Positions 36,358 through 45,133 are shown, counted from the first letter of the stretch. The stretch: 64,000 nucleotides of DNA from Azonexus sp. (GCF_030824335.1 NZ_JAVBXX010000013.1:84389-148388); one strand, 5' to 3'. Program-made: numbers and translations. Notes: a model not told the origin generated them from the letters alone.

Positions 36358-36704
36358 TGGCGTATCTGCCGAACCGTGGCGACATCGTGCATCTAGATTT
36401 CGATCCATCCCCCGGTCGGGAAATGAAAGGCCCGCACTTCGGCCTTGTCCTGAGCGGCAAGGTATTTAATCAGCAAGGACCGGCGATGATTTGCCCGATT
36501 TCTCAGGGCGCCGCTGCCGCCGCCCGTACCTACGGGACTGTCGTCACTTTGATGGGAGCTGGCACCGAGACTCAAGGCGCAGTGCATTGCCATCAGCTGA
36601 AGTCACTGGACTGGCGGGCGCGGAATGTGCGTCTCAAGGAAACGGTGCCGCAGTACATCGTCGATGAAGCGCTGGCTCGAATCGAAGCCATTCTGTTTGA
36701 ATGA
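36357..36704 (+). CDS. mazF: MazF-family mRNA endonuclease toxin
   Basis: 115-residue toxin of the MazF/PemK fold. The N-terminus PNRGDIVHLDFDPSPGREMK is the conserved loop and strand, PHFGLVLSGKVFNQQG and MICPISQGAAAA follow, and CHQLKSLDWRAR is the typical C-terminal block. Family members cut mRNA at short sequence motifs independently of the ribosome. It completes a standard mazEF operon next to the S-layer-like gene. Confidence 0.92.
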   Translation: MAYLPNRGDIVHLDFDPSPGREMKGPHFGLVLSGKVFNQQGPAMICPISQGAAAAARTYGTVVTLMGAGTETQGAVHCHQLKSLDWRARNVRLKETVPQYIVDEALARIEAILFE

Positions 36705-36761
36705 CGCCAAGGCATCAGAAGGGGTAGTCCCAGCGCAATTGAAAGCTTCAAGGTGCAATAG

Positions 36762-36860
36762 CGCTTGACGCAGGATATCAAGGAAGAGGCACGCGCCGGC
36801 AACCTCAAGAGCTTCAACGGTGTTGAGGCATTGATGGCGGACTTGCGTGCGGAAGATTGA
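36762..36860 (+). pseudogene. Possible antitoxin C-terminal fragment
   Basis: A 32-codon frame ending at TGA 36858-36860 reads LTQDIKEEARAGNLKSFNGV and ends in MADLRAED, a charged, helical stretch resembling the C-terminus of small antitoxins. A stop codon (36759-36761) separates it from a possible upstream part. No start codon or ribosome-binding site is visible, so it is most likely a remnant of another module in this TA-rich stretch. Confidence 0.25.
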
Positions 36861-36886
36861 TCCGACCAGCCAATTCAGGCGCGCAA

Positions 36887-37384
36887 TTATTCCCTGGATT
36901 GCTCTTGGAACAGCGCTAGCGCTCGCTCAAGGATGTGCCTATCGGCTATATCCTTGTCGCGTACGGTCTGTTTGGTCCGCAGAAGACCTTCAATACTGAC
37001 TGTTCTGACCGGAATGCCTTCCAAGTCTACGGCTACAGCGTATTTCTTAAGTGTGTCATACGTCTCGCCGCACGCATTCAGCATGACATCGACCAGGAAG
37101 GCATCTGCCACCCGGATGTTTTCACCCTCCGCAAACCATTCTGGCTGCAAGTCCTTGGCGACTTGATCCGGCAACACCATCAATGCTGCCTTTACCTTGG
37201 TTCCTGATTCAATTGTTGCCGGCACCAACACATCGATGTCGGTTGTTGCTCGGTGGTATCCATGCACAAATAGTGCGTACCCTCCAATGAGCAAGTAATC
37301 GACTTGCTGCCTGTTCAATGACTCAATCAGGGTTTTCAGGTCTTCCAGTGATGCCGGGCGACAATATTCACCTGTGTCGTCCAT
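36887..37384 (-). CDS. Nucleotidyltransferase-fold protein (AbiEii/DUF6036-like)
   Basis: 165 residues with the minimal nucleotidyltransferase motif LIGGYALFVHGYHRATTDID (about residues 36-55): the GG near the start of the helix and D-x-D metal ligands. Such proteins act as toxins (AbiEii type) or as modifying partners in type II or IV toxin-antitoxin pairs. The gene overlaps the small gene upstream by 17 bp on the same strand, which supports a two-gene module. Substrate unknown. Confidence 0.75.
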   Translation of the reverse strand: MDDTGEYCRPASLEDLKTLIESLNRQQVDYLLIGGYALFVHGYHRATTDIDVLVPATIESGTKVKAALMVLPDQVAKDLQPEWFAEGENIRVADAFLVDVMLNACGETYDTLKKYAVAVDLEGIPVRTVSIEGLLRTKQTVRDKDIADRHILERALALFQEQSRE

Positions 37385-37610
37385 TCACTCGCTCCAATGC
37401 AATTTTTGCCATTCCCTTGGTTAAGCATTCAAGTTGATGCTGGTTGGCGTCTTCGTGAGTATTGAACCGATACACCCCTTTGGGAATGAAGGTTGTGTCC
37501 CCCGTAGGGAGCCGATGTATCTCATCATTGAATCGAGCGCCTTCAGCAAGGAGTGCACCGGAAGCAAGAAGGCCAATGGGGCGCTCTTTGCGCTGACCTA
37601 CTGTTCTCAT
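37368..37610 (-). CDS. Small conserved protein paired with the nucleotidyltransferase
   Basis: 80 residues from ATG 37610, preceded by AAAAGGAGCC. The sequence MRTVGQRKERPIGLLASGAL and the later PTGDTTFIPKGVYRFNTHED is not assigned to a family; the IPKGVYRF-x-THEDANQ pattern looks like a conserved core. It comes first in a two-gene unit with the nucleotidyltransferase (17-bp overlap), so it could be the antitoxin. The 250 bp upstream (37611-37860) hold no gene I can support. Confidence 0.6.
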   Translation of the reverse strand: MRTVGQRKERPIGLLASGALLAEGARFNDEIHRLPTGDTTFIPKGVYRFNTHEDANQHQLECLTKGMAKIALERVNGRHR

Positions 37611-37860
37611 GCCAGGCTCCTTTTCATAGACAGATGAATAATACACCGACCTTGAAAACGTGCGGCCGACCTCGCAGAATCCCTTGGCCGAGCAGCGCCT
37701 TTGATTTTGCGGGGATCCGGATTTTCCAGTGGACGAGTGCCGTTGCGTCGCAGCATTCTTGTCGTGAACGATGGGTGAATCTGGACCATCTCTAGCCGGA
37801 CCTGCTTTCCGCCAGTCCAAGCGAAGTTCGTCGTCTTTGGTCTGTACTGCCGCCTAATGA

Positions 37861-37890
37861 TTGATATGTCGCGCACTAAGCCGCAATACT
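37861..37890 (+). promoter_or_regulatory. Putative promoter giving a near-leaderless hipB-like transcript
   Basis: TTGATA and AATACT separated by 18 bases. Transcription would start about 7 bases later, at or next to the start codon of the XRE gene at 37898, and no ribosome-binding site is seen before that codon, so the message may be leaderless. Confidence 0.45.
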
Positions 37891-37897
37891 GTGTGCT

Positions 37898-38203
37898 ATG
37901 GCAAACATTAAACCAACCCACCCTATCGACGTGCGGGACACGCTTCGCCAACTGGGCGAGCGAATTGTCATTGGGCGGAAAGCTGCCGGGTGGCGCCAGG
38001 TCGATCTGGCAGACCATGCCGGAGTGAGCCGCTCCACCTTGGTCGAGATCGAAAAGGGCTCGCCCCATGTCACTATCGGTAACTACCTGGCGGTCCTGTG
38101 GGCACTGAATGTACTGAACGACGTGGACAAGATTGCCGCCCTGGAATCTGATAGCCATCGGCTAATGGCCAGCCGACTACCGAAGAGAATCCGCAATGGC
38201 TAA
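37898..38203 (+). CDS. XRE-family regulator, HipB-like
   Basis: 101 residues. A helix-turn-helix lies at about residues 32-57 (WRQVDLADHAGVSRSTLVEI), followed by EKGSPHVTIGNYLAVLWALN, the pattern of HipB-type antitoxins. No ribosome-binding site precedes the ATG. The stop overlaps a short frame that may be what is left of hipA. Without a complete partner it may now be an orphan regulator. Confidence 0.75.
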   Translation: MANIKPTHPIDVRDTLRQLGERIVIGRKAAGWRQVDLADHAGVSRSTLVEIEKGSPHVTIGNYLAVLWALNVLNDVDKIAALESDSHRLMASRLPKRIRNG

Positions 38204-38291
38204 GAAATCGACGCCCATCCTGGTGTTCCGTCCGGGTAAAACGAAACCGGTGCGGGCTGGCGTCTTCTACTGGGCTCCCGCCGAAAAATAA
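38196..38291 (+). pseudogene. Short remnant after the HipB-like gene, possibly truncated hipA/hipS
   Basis: 31 codons (MAKKSTPILVFRPGKTKPVR...) that overlap the regulator's stop by 8 bp, exactly where a coupled hipA gene would begin. The frame ends after PAEK and no continuation is visible in other frames before the convergent gene at 38353. The sequence itself is too short to prove a HipA origin. Confidence 0.3.
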
Positions 38292-38352
38292 CCAGATTGC
38301 CAATGTCGTCCATCCCACCACCAGCATGGGGGGGGATATGTGTGGCAACTAG

Positions 38353-38676
38353 CTACGCGATTTCGACGACTCGCACATCGAATGCCACTTTAAGCCACTT
38401 CCGTACTGCGCCAAAGATTGCGGCAAGATTGTCCATGCTGGGGTTACCCTTTTGGGACAACATGCGGTGCAGGCTTTTGCTGGGCTTGCAGGTCAGTTCG
38501 GCCAGACTCTCAAATCCGACCGTTGCATTCACGAGATCGCGAAGGATAAGGCGAGCAGCCTCAGGTTCGCCACTAAGAAAAAGCGTAGCAGCTTCATCGA
38601 GAAGTGCTTTGGCAAAGGCGGGATCGCGCTGGACGCGCTCGACAACGGTTTGTTTGAAATCACGGGTCAACGTCAT
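38353..38676 (-). CDS. HigA2-like helix-turn-helix antitoxin, orphan
   Basis: 107 residues beginning MTLTRDFKQTVVERVQRDPA, then LLDEAATLFLSGEPEAARLI and a C-terminal helix-turn-helix (LAELTCKPSKSLHRMLSQKG). This is the pattern of probable addiction-module antidotes of the HigA2 group, normally preceded by a RelE-like toxin. No toxin is found upstream (38677-38775), where only short non-conserved frames occur, so the toxin gene appears lost. Confidence 0.75.
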   Translation of the reverse strand: MTLTRDFKQTVVERVQRDPAFAKALLDEAATLFLSGEPEAARLILRDLVNATVGFESLAELTCKPSKSLHRMLSQKGNPSMDNLAAIFGAVRKWLKVAFDVRVVEIA

Positions 38677-38775
38677 GCTTTCTGCCCTTTCTTGGCTGCG
38701 GCAAGGTTTTTCTTCCTTACCTCGTATTGCCTAGTTCCAACCGGGTCTTGGCGACCGTCACTTTCGCAGCCTTCC

Positions 38776-40146
38776 TCACCAAAGGTGACGCAGCCCGATG
38801 GTGAAAATGGTGTTGCGGGGGGAGAACAGCGGGATGTTGGCTTTCTGGTCCAGCCATTCAAGCCCGACATAGGGCTGCAGGCCGCCTTGCAGCCAGCGGT
38901 ATTCCATGCGGTAGGTGTGGCGCTGGATCTGGCGGCGGGCGTTGTCTTCCAGCAGCGAGCTGTAACCTTTGGCGTCGTCCTGGCGGTAATACTCGTATTC
39001 GCCGCGCAAGCCGCCGCCGGCAAACGGCACGTGGCGGGAAAGGCTCAGGGTGTATTGCTGCTGCGCGCCACCGGGGCGTTCGTCGTTGACGGGAACATCC
39101 CGCCCGGCGCGTAGCTGGAATTGCCAGCCGCTTTGCACACAGGTGTTGTTCAGCAGGATGCCAGCGTAGCGGCCGTCGAATTGGCGGTTCGCCGGGTATT
39201 GCGTGGCGTGCATTTCGCCGCCGTAGCGAATGCGACAGTTTTGCAGGCTGGGTAACTGGAGCGAGCGAACGCCCCCGGCCCCTGCTTGCACTTGCCACAG
39301 GGCAAGACTGCCTCCCCGGTAGATTTGCTGGGCCAGCACTGAGCTGTACCAGCCACTGTCGCCGCTTGGCGCACGCTCCACCCCGGCGCCCAGGTGGCCG
39401 ATGTCGGCTGGCGAGTGCTCAATACTCCAGCGGTAGCTGCCCATCAGCACGTAGCGCCAGCTTGCAACAGCGCTTTGGTGGAATTCTCTTTCGTGGGTGA
39501 TTTCGGCGCGCAGGAAGCTGCCACCACGCGGACGGTCTGCGTCGGCAATTTCAACAGGCAGGTAGCCTCCGGGCAAACTGAGTTGCAGGTTGGCGTAGCG
39601 GGTTGCGCCCAACAGGTTGTCGTCGTAACCGACAGAGAGGCCAATCTGGGTGCGCCGGGCCGGTTGTTGCCAGAGCGCTTCCTGGCGGCGGCGCAGGATG
39701 CGCAGCAATTCTTCATGAATTCTGGGGTCGACCGCAGGATTTTCAGCTAATTGCCGAAGCAAAGCGTTTGCCGAGACGTTATCGCCAACCCCTTCAAGCG
39801 CCAGTGCGTATTCAAGATGCACTGGCCAACGCTGCGGATCGAGCAGCATGGCGGATTCCAGGCGGTCGAGCGCTTCACTGTAGCGCCCGGCAACATTGAG
39901 CAAATGACCGAGTGCATGCAGGAAATCGGGGGACTTGTGGCAGTGCGCTTCGCTATCAAGCAGCTTTTCGATATCCGGTTCGGCGGGCCGGCAGATGTCC
40001 GGGGTGGTGGCTTGCGCTGGCGCCAACATGGCCAGCTGCAATATATATAGCACGCCTGCCGCAGTTACCCGGCGCCACTTTTCGGGCCTTGCAGGTAGTG
40101 CTTCGGTCAAGCGTGCTGGTTTGTTGTTATGCCCGCTAATCCCCAC
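38776..40146 (-). CDS. TPR plus outer-membrane beta-barrel protein
   Basis: 456 residues. A hydrophobic signal segment near residues 28-46 (LYILQLAMLAPAQAT) is followed by TPR-like helices (~70-170: FLHALGHLLNVAGRYSEALD). The rest alternates like a beta-barrel and ends in TIGLRHLW with a terminal aromatic residue, as outer-membrane proteins do. The layout resembles Slam/DUF560-type or PelB/BcsC-like barrels with periplasmic TPRs, but the specific family is not clear. The start is GTG 40146 with AAGGA 6 bases upstream, overlapping the cyclase gene by 11 bp. A TGCGGTCGAC copy (39727-39736, minus) encodes part of NPAVDPR. Confidence 0.7.
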   Translation of the reverse strand: MGISGHNNKPARLTEALPARPEKWRRVTAAGVLYILQLAMLAPAQATTPDICRPAEPDIEKLLDSEAHCHKSPDFLHALGHLLNVAGRYSEALDRLESAMLLDPQRWPVHLEYALALEGVGDNVSANALLRQLAENPAVDPRIHEELLRILRRRQEALWQQPARRTQIGLSVGYDDNLLGATRYANLQLSLPGGYLPVEIADADRPRGGSFLRAEITHEREFHQSAVASWRYVLMGSYRWSIEHSPADIGHLGAGVERAPSGDSGWYSSVLAQQIYRGGSLALWQVQAGAGGVRSLQLPSLQNCRIRYGGEMHATQYPANRQFDGRYAGILLNNTCVQSGWQFQLRAGRDVPVNDERPGGAQQQYTLSLSRHVPFAGGGLRGEYEYYRQDDAKGYSSLLEDNARRQIQRHTYRMEYRWLQGGLQPYVGLEWLDQKANIPLFSPRNTIFTIGLRHLW

Positions 40147-42046
40147 TGCATTCCTTGAGTGGGTAAGCGTAGATATGGCATGGCGATTTCAGGCCTTCGA
40201 GCAGGAAGCTGCCTTGCGAATTGAGCCGATGGTCGCCCAGACTGGCAGCCATGCCTTCTCCCACCAGGATCGGGTGGGCGAGTTCGGCGGTCATTTCCTG
40301 CAGGCGGGCGGCGGTGGTTACCGTGTGACCGATGGCCAGGTGGGTACGGCGCCGGGCCAAACCGAAGGAGCCGACGGTGGCCATGCCGGTTTCCAGACCG
40401 ATGCCCAAACCGAGCGGCGCCAGGTCTTCGGGCAGCGGTGGCGGCAACAGTGAACGGCTGGCTTGCAAAATATCGAGTGCGGCACGCAGCGCGCTTTCCG
40501 GGTCCGGGCCGTTGCCGGCTGTTCCCCAGACAGCCAGCACAGCATCGCCCTGGAAGGATTCGACCTGACCGTTGTGCTGCTCGACCACCTTGGTCACCAT
40601 CGAGAAGAACGCATGCAGCACGGCGGTAGCGGCTTCCGGCGGGTTGGTTTCGCAGTAGCCGGAGAAATTCCGGATGTCGGCAAACAGGACGGTAATGTTG
40701 GCCCGCGTGGCGTCGATGGTGTCGGAGGGGTCTTGCCGTACCAGTGCGGCAGCAACGGAGGCCGGCAGGTAGCTGGCGAGGTGGTTGTAGAGGCGGTCGC
40801 GCTCCAGACGGCTGCGCAGGTGCTCGACAAAACTGAGGATCAGCGCCAGCAAGCAAAGGAACATGCCAACTTGCACCCACTCCAGCCACAGCGCAAAGCG
40901 CACCAGCAACAGGGCTTTGAGCAACCACAGCAGCGCCAGCAGCAGGGCCGTACCAGTGACCAGCAAGAGCGGGCGCCCAGTGCAGAAACGGGAAAGTGCC
41001 AGCAGCAGCAGCGTGCCAGCCACTGCGGCCAAGGCCTGGTAAAGCAGGCCCAGGCGCGGCGTAACCGGGAGATGATTATCCAGCACGCCGTGCAGCAACT
41101 GGGCATGCACGGTCAGGCCGGCACCGCTGCCGCCGAATGGCGTGGCGATGCGGTCGTTGAGGCCAAGCGCCGTGCTGCCGACCAACACCCAGGCATTGGC
41201 CAACAAGCCTTGCGGCACCCGCCCAGCCAGCACATCGGCGGCGGACAGGCTGATGAAGCTGTCCGGTTGCAGCATCCAGGGAATGCGCACATTGCCTTGG
41301 TCATCGAGCGGCAGGCCGTCACGCGTCAGGCTGGGGCCGTAGAGCTGCCAGTCCGGTCCGAACAGGCCGCGTCCGGCTTCGAAGCGGAGTTCCGGTTTGT
41401 CGAGCGCCTGACCAAGCGCAGCAATGAACAGCGCCGGGTATGCCTTGCCTTGATCACAAATGATGCCGGGCTGGTGACGAATGACGCCATCGACTTCGAT
41501 ACGCGGCGTGATGTGCCCGGTGGGCAGACCGGACAAGCCGGCGTGATTGGCAATGTGCCCCTTGGCGACCGGCAGGACTGGCGGACAGGCGGCCCAAGGC
41601 AGGGCACCTGCCGGGACGCCGCTGGCGGCACCGGTGTTTTCTTCCAGGGCAAAGACCTGGCCGAGTACGGCATTGTTCTTTTGCAGGCTGCGCAGGAATT
41701 GATCGTCACCTGCTGCGGTCGACGGGAAAACCATGTCAAAAACCTGCAGCGCGGCACCTTCGGCATTCAGGCGATCACTGAGTTCGGCCATGCGGCTGCG
41801 CGACCACGGCCAACTGCCGAGTTGTTGCAGGCTGTTTTCGTCGATATCGACCAGGATGATGCGCCGTTCGCGTTCGCCGCTGGCCGCCATGCGCCAGATC
41901 CAGTCAGCCGAGCGCTCTTCAAGCACGCGCAGGGTGGCGGGAAAGCTGAGCAGCAACACGACCCACGCCAGCACTGCCAGCAACAGGGCCAGCAGTGCAC
42001 TACGGGGCGGGGTTTCAATCAGCCGAAGCGAACGCAAGACAGACAA
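40136..42046 (-). CDS. CHASE2-domain class III adenylate/guanylate cyclase
   Basis: 636 residues: an N-terminal transmembrane helix (~17-37), a CHASE2 periplasmic sensor (IILVDIDENSLQQLGSWPWSR), three more transmembrane helices at about 340-410, then a cyclase catalytic domain with the metal site VLFADIRNFSGY, SFQGDAVLAVWG, and HLAIGHTVTTAARLQ. It should make cAMP or cGMP in response to an envelope signal. The start appears to be TTG 42046, directly after the TGA of the FecR gene. The adjacent divergent Crp/Fnr regulator may read the cyclic nucleotide. Confidence 0.88.
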   Translation of the reverse strand: MSVLRSLRLIETPPRSALLALLLAVLAWVVLLLSFPATLRVLEERSADWIWRMAASGERERRIILVDIDENSLQQLGSWPWSRSRMAELSDRLNAEGAALQVFDMVFPSTAAGDDQFLRSLQKNNAVLGQVFALEENTGAASGVPAGALPWAACPPVLPVAKGHIANHAGLSGLPTGHITPRIEVDGVIRHQPGIICDQGKAYPALFIAALGQALDKPELRFEAGRGLFGPDWQLYGPSLTRDGLPLDDQGNVRIPWMLQPDSFISLSAADVLAGRVPQGLLANAWVLVGSTALGLNDRIATPFGGSGAGLTVHAQLLHGVLDNHLPVTPRLGLLYQALAAVAGTLLLLALSRFCTGRPLLLVTGTALLLALLWLLKALLLVRFALWLEWVQVGMFLCLLALILSFVEHLRSRLERDRLYNHLASYLPASVAAALVRQDPSDTIDATRANITVLFADIRNFSGYCETNPPEAATAVLHAFFSMVTKVVEQHNGQVESFQGDAVLAVWGTAGNGPDPESALRAALDILQASRSLLPPPLPEDLAPLGLGIGLETGMATVGSFGLARRRTHLAIGHTVTTAARLQEMTAELAHPILVGEGMAASLGDHRLNSQGSFLLEGLKSPCHIYAYPLKECSGD

Positions 42047-43360
42047 TCAACGTCCCCAGAGTGTCAGGCCATTGACCGTGCCGTTGGAGAGTTGCTTTTC
42101 AAAGCTGTAGCCAGCTTGCAGGCCATCAGTACTGAAAGCGCCGGCAACGGTTTGTCCTGCCGAACTGGAAACCAGCAAGCCACGGTCGGTAATGGTGCCG
42201 CTGGCTTTGAAGTTGTCCTCGCCGAGCGACGGACTTTTCAGCGTCATGCCGGTGGTGAAGGTGGAGCGGGCAAAATCGGCTTGCAGGCTGGCATTGCTGA
42301 TTTGCACGTTTTCCGACGGGCGATCGTAAGCAATCGGCTGGGTGAAGGTGGCGGAGTAGCTGGAAAGCTGGAAATTGGCCTGACTGCCGATGGGCTGGAA
42401 GGTTTTCAGCTGGCTTTCATCGCGATACAGGCTGACGAAGAAGTTACTTGCCACCAGCGTACGCCCGGCCTGCAAGGCTTCGTCGTAACGTTCACTAATG
42501 GTGTTTTCCGAGACGTTCCAGCCCATGGTGTTGTGCAACCAGATCAGCGGCAGCGTGCGGGCATTGACCCGACCTTCATCCAGCACATTGCTGGCTTGGG
42601 AGTCGCTGGTCCGCATCTTGTCGCGCGCATCCACCGTACTAACTTCACCCCGGCGGGATTCGGCCAGCGCATCGGCAATGCCGTTACGGGCCAGCAGATC
42701 GACTGCCGGTACAAGGCGCGGCGCACCGCTGCCATTCTTTTGCAGGTATTCGAGCATCTGCCCCGACATGTCGGCATTCAGGGTCGCCGCCTGATCGGTC
42801 AGACAAGGGCCGAGCGTGCTGGCGCAACCACCGGCCAGCGGCGCCATGACGATGGCGCCGGAGATCACGGAGGCGAAAGTATTGCCGCCTTCGACCTTGA
42901 CGATGAAGTCGGTTCCCTTGACGCCAATGGCGGCAATCGGGGTATTCAGACGAAACCGGTCGCGGCTGGCTTCGCCCCATTCGCCGGTCACCGAGCGCAC
43001 GACGCCTTCTTCGAGCCGGAATTTGATGGCAGCCTGCGTGTTGGCACCACCATTGGTGTAGGACTCGATCAGCAGACGGCTGAGGGGCCGGACACTGACC
43101 AGCCCGCCGTCAACAAAACGGATATGAACGTGACCACCGGCAGCGGTTTCAATCTGGTCACCGGCCCGGATGCGGTCACCCCGCGCCACGGATTGCAGCG
43201 CGCCCGCCGGATTGCGAATGGCACCCTGTCCGATGACAGTGGTGATCTGACCAACGATTTCCTGTGGCTCCTGGGCGGCCGTCGCGGCACCAGCCCCAAG
43301 CATCAACCCGAGGCAGGCAAGCAACGCGGCAATCGAGGTTTCGAAGCTTCTTGCAGCCAT
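42047..43360 (-). CDS. FecR-domain periplasmic protein
   Basis: 437 residues with a signal peptide (LLACLGLMLGAGAATAAQ, cleaved near 29). A FecR domain follows: VGQITTVIGQGAIRNPAGAL, then VARGDRIRAGDQIETAAGGH and VHIRFVDGGLVSVRP. The remaining C-terminal part (from ~250) is Ser/Thr/Gln-rich with no recognised domain and ends LTLWGR. Unlike classical FecR it has no sigma factor nearby; instead it heads an operon with a CHASE2 cyclase and an outer-membrane barrel, a combination seen elsewhere in proteobacteria, suggesting signal presentation to the cyclase. Confidence 0.82.
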   Translation of the reverse strand: MAARSFETSIAALLACLGLMLGAGAATAAQEPQEIVGQITTVIGQGAIRNPAGALQSVARGDRIRAGDQIETAAGGHVHIRFVDGGLVSVRPLSRLLIESYTNGGANTQAAIKFRLEEGVVRSVTGEWGEASRDRFRLNTPIAAIGVKGTDFIVKVEGGNTFASVISGAIVMAPLAGGCASTLGPCLTDQAATLNADMSGQMLEYLQKNGSGAPRLVPAVDLLARNGIADALAESRRGEVSTVDARDKMRTSDSQASNVLDEGRVNARTLPLIWLHNTMGWNVSENTISERYDEALQAGRTLVASNFFVSLYRDESQLKTFQPIGSQANFQLSSYSATFTQPIAYDRPSENVQISNASLQADFARSTFTTGMTLKSPSLGEDNFKASGTITDRGLLVSSSAGQTVAGAFSTDGLQAGYSFEKQLSNGTVNGLTLWGR

Positions 43361-43537
43361 GTCTTGCTCCTGTTTCGTACAACTGACAAGCGTTCAATTA
43401 TATTGGACCGGGGCGCCCGGTTCTGTGTTCCGCATCACATCATCAAGATAATGTTTTTGCACGCCTTTCATGACAATCTGCTTTAGAATGGATTCCTTAG
43501 CGCTTGTTTATTTGAAGAAAAATACCAACCAGACCGC

Positions 43538-44236
43538 ATGCCCGTCCCGTTTCAATACCTGGAAAAATTCCCGCTGTTGCAATCCCTGCCGCAGGAAACC
43601 TTGTTGCATTTGTCGACCCTGGTTTCCATACGACAGTTTGCCCGCCGGGAAATGGTCAGCAGCAAGGAGCAGTCCGAGTTTTCGCTCGGCTTCCTGCTGG
43701 AAGGCCGCTTGCAGGGTGTCGATTTCACCGTGGATGGACGCGCCGTCGGCCTGTACTTTGTTGAGCCGGGTGATTATTTCGGCGAACTGTCGGTCATCGA
43801 TGGCAACCCGGCGGCCGAACATGTGATCGCCGCCAGCAAGTCGAGCGCCCTGTTCCTGCCGGCCGAGCCCGCCCGCCGGCTGATTTTCGAAAACCCGGCA
43901 CTGGCGCAGACCGTGATGTCCAAGCTTTCGTCGCGTGTGCGCGAAGTCACCGCGCAGCGGACCTTGCTGGCCCTGCCCAACCCCTTCCAGCGCCTGTGCG
44001 TGCAACTGCTGTTACTGGGCCGCAGCTCGATTGGCGGCGAAGACCTGATCGATCCGGCACCGACCCATCAGGAACTGGCGATCATGATCAACTCCAGCCG
44101 TGAAACCGTCACCCGCAGTTTCCAGCTACTGATTCTGCACGAGGCACTGGCTCGCGACGGCAACGCATTGAAACTGCTGCGCACCGACTACTTGCTCGAC
44201 ATCGGTGAAGGCCGTATCGAGCCCCCCAAGGCTTGA
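43538..44236 (+). CDS. Crp/Fnr-family transcription regulator
   Basis: 232 residues with a cyclic-nucleotide-binding-like beta-roll (LLEGRLQGVDFTVDGRAVGL, then EPGDYFGELSVIDGNPAAEH) and a C-terminal winged helix (PTHQELAIMINSSRETVTRS). There are no N-terminal cysteines for an iron-sulfur cluster, so it is not an oxygen-sensing Fnr. It is divergent from the FecR-cyclase operon with 177 bp between, making it a candidate effector of the cyclase's product. Confidence 0.85.
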   Translation: MPVPFQYLEKFPLLQSLPQETLLHLSTLVSIRQFARREMVSSKEQSEFSLGFLLEGRLQGVDFTVDGRAVGLYFVEPGDYFGELSVIDGNPAAEHVIAASKSSALFLPAEPARRLIFENPALAQTVMSKLSSRVREVTAQRTLLALPNPFQRLCVQLLLLGRSSIGGEDLIDPAPTHQELAIMINSSRETVTRSFQLLILHEALARDGNALKLLRTDYLLDIGEGRIEPPKA

Positions 44237-44305
44237 GTGTGCGGTAGCCAACTGCGATAAGCGCCGGCCTCGGTTACAATCCCACTCTTTTTTCCGGTAG
44301 CCATT

Positions 44306-45133
44306 TTGCTTCGCTGTTTCCTGATGCCCGGGTTGCGCTCCGTTCTTCTGGCGCCGCTGCGCCACCCAACGCTTTTCTGGCAATTCTTGCGCCGCGAGAT
44401 ACTGGGCCGTTACCGGGGCTCCATGTTTGGTGTTGCCTGGGCGTTCATCACGCCACTTTTGATGCTGGGCGTTTACACCCTCGTTTTTGTCGGCATTTTC
44501 CGCCTGCGCTGGCCCGGTGCCGAGCAGGCCGGCGGCATGGCTTTCGCGTTGCGACTTTTCGCCGGCTTGATGGTGTTCAATTTCTTTTCCGAAGTGGCGG
44601 GACGCGCCGCGAGTTTTTTTGTCGAACAGCCCAATCTGGTCAAGAAGGTGGCTTTCCCGCTGGCCTTGTTGCCGTTCATTTCGCTCGGCTCGGCCTTGTT
44701 TCACTTTGGCTTGAGCCTATTCATCCTGTTTGTCGGCACCCTGTTCGTCGACCATCAGTGGTCGGCCACGCTGCTGCTTGTGCCTGTCGTGTTGCTGCCC
44801 CTACTCCCCTTGCTGCTCGGCCTGTCCTGGCTGCTGGCTTCGCTGGGGGTTTTCGTGCGCGATATTGCGCCAGTCGTCAGTCTGTCGATCAGCTTGCTGC
44901 TCTTCCTCTCGCCGATTTTTTATTCGATTGAATCCTTGAAGCCGGAATGGCAGTTCTGGATGCACATGAATCCACTGACCCCAGTGATCGAAAATCTGCG
45001 CGGCGCAATATTCATGGGCATGGCACCCGATTGGGCTGCCTGGTCGCTATCCATGCTGATCGGGTGCCTGGTCGCCCTGTTTGGCGCCCGTGTCTTTTTG
45101 GCCTTGCGCCCCGGTTTTTCCGATGTCCTCTGA
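44306..45133 (+). CDS. wzm: ABC-2 polysaccharide export permease (Wzm-like)
   Basis: 275-residue membrane protein of the ABC-2 type that exports O-antigen or capsule-like glycans. After LILRREILGRYRGS-type FWQFLRREILGRYRGSMFG come six hydrophobic segments (FITPLLMLGVYTLVFVGIF to the last near 245-265) and the end ALRPGFSDVL. The start may be TTG 44306 or ATG 44324; neither has a clear ribosome-binding site. The stop overlaps the ATPase gene by 11 bp. The cluster downstream supplies glycan-making enzymes. Confidence 0.87.
   Translation: MLRCFLMPGLRSVLLAPLRHPTLFWQFLRREILGRYRGSMFGVAWAFITPLLMLGVYTLVFVGIFRLRWPGAEQAGGMAFALRLFAGLMVFNFFSEVAGRAASFFVEQPNLVKKVAFPLALLPFISLGSALFHFGLSLFILFVGTLFVDHQWSATLLLVPVVLLPLLPLLLGLSWLLASLGVFVRDIAPVVSLSISLLLFLSPIFYSIESLKPEWQFWMHMNPLTPVIENLRGAIFMGMAPDWAAWSLSMLIGCLVALFGARVFLALRPGFSDVL

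Noticed and set aside
38677..38775. Short minus-strand frames upstream of the HigA2-like antitoxin that might be a toxin remnant
   Set aside because: Too short and without RelE-type motifs; only basic stretches (KKNLAAAKKGQ) are visible.
40463..43486. A 1007-codon open frame on the plus strand across the FecR/cyclase genes
   Set aside because: Antisense shadow of two well-supported genes in a GC-rich region; the product shows no domain.
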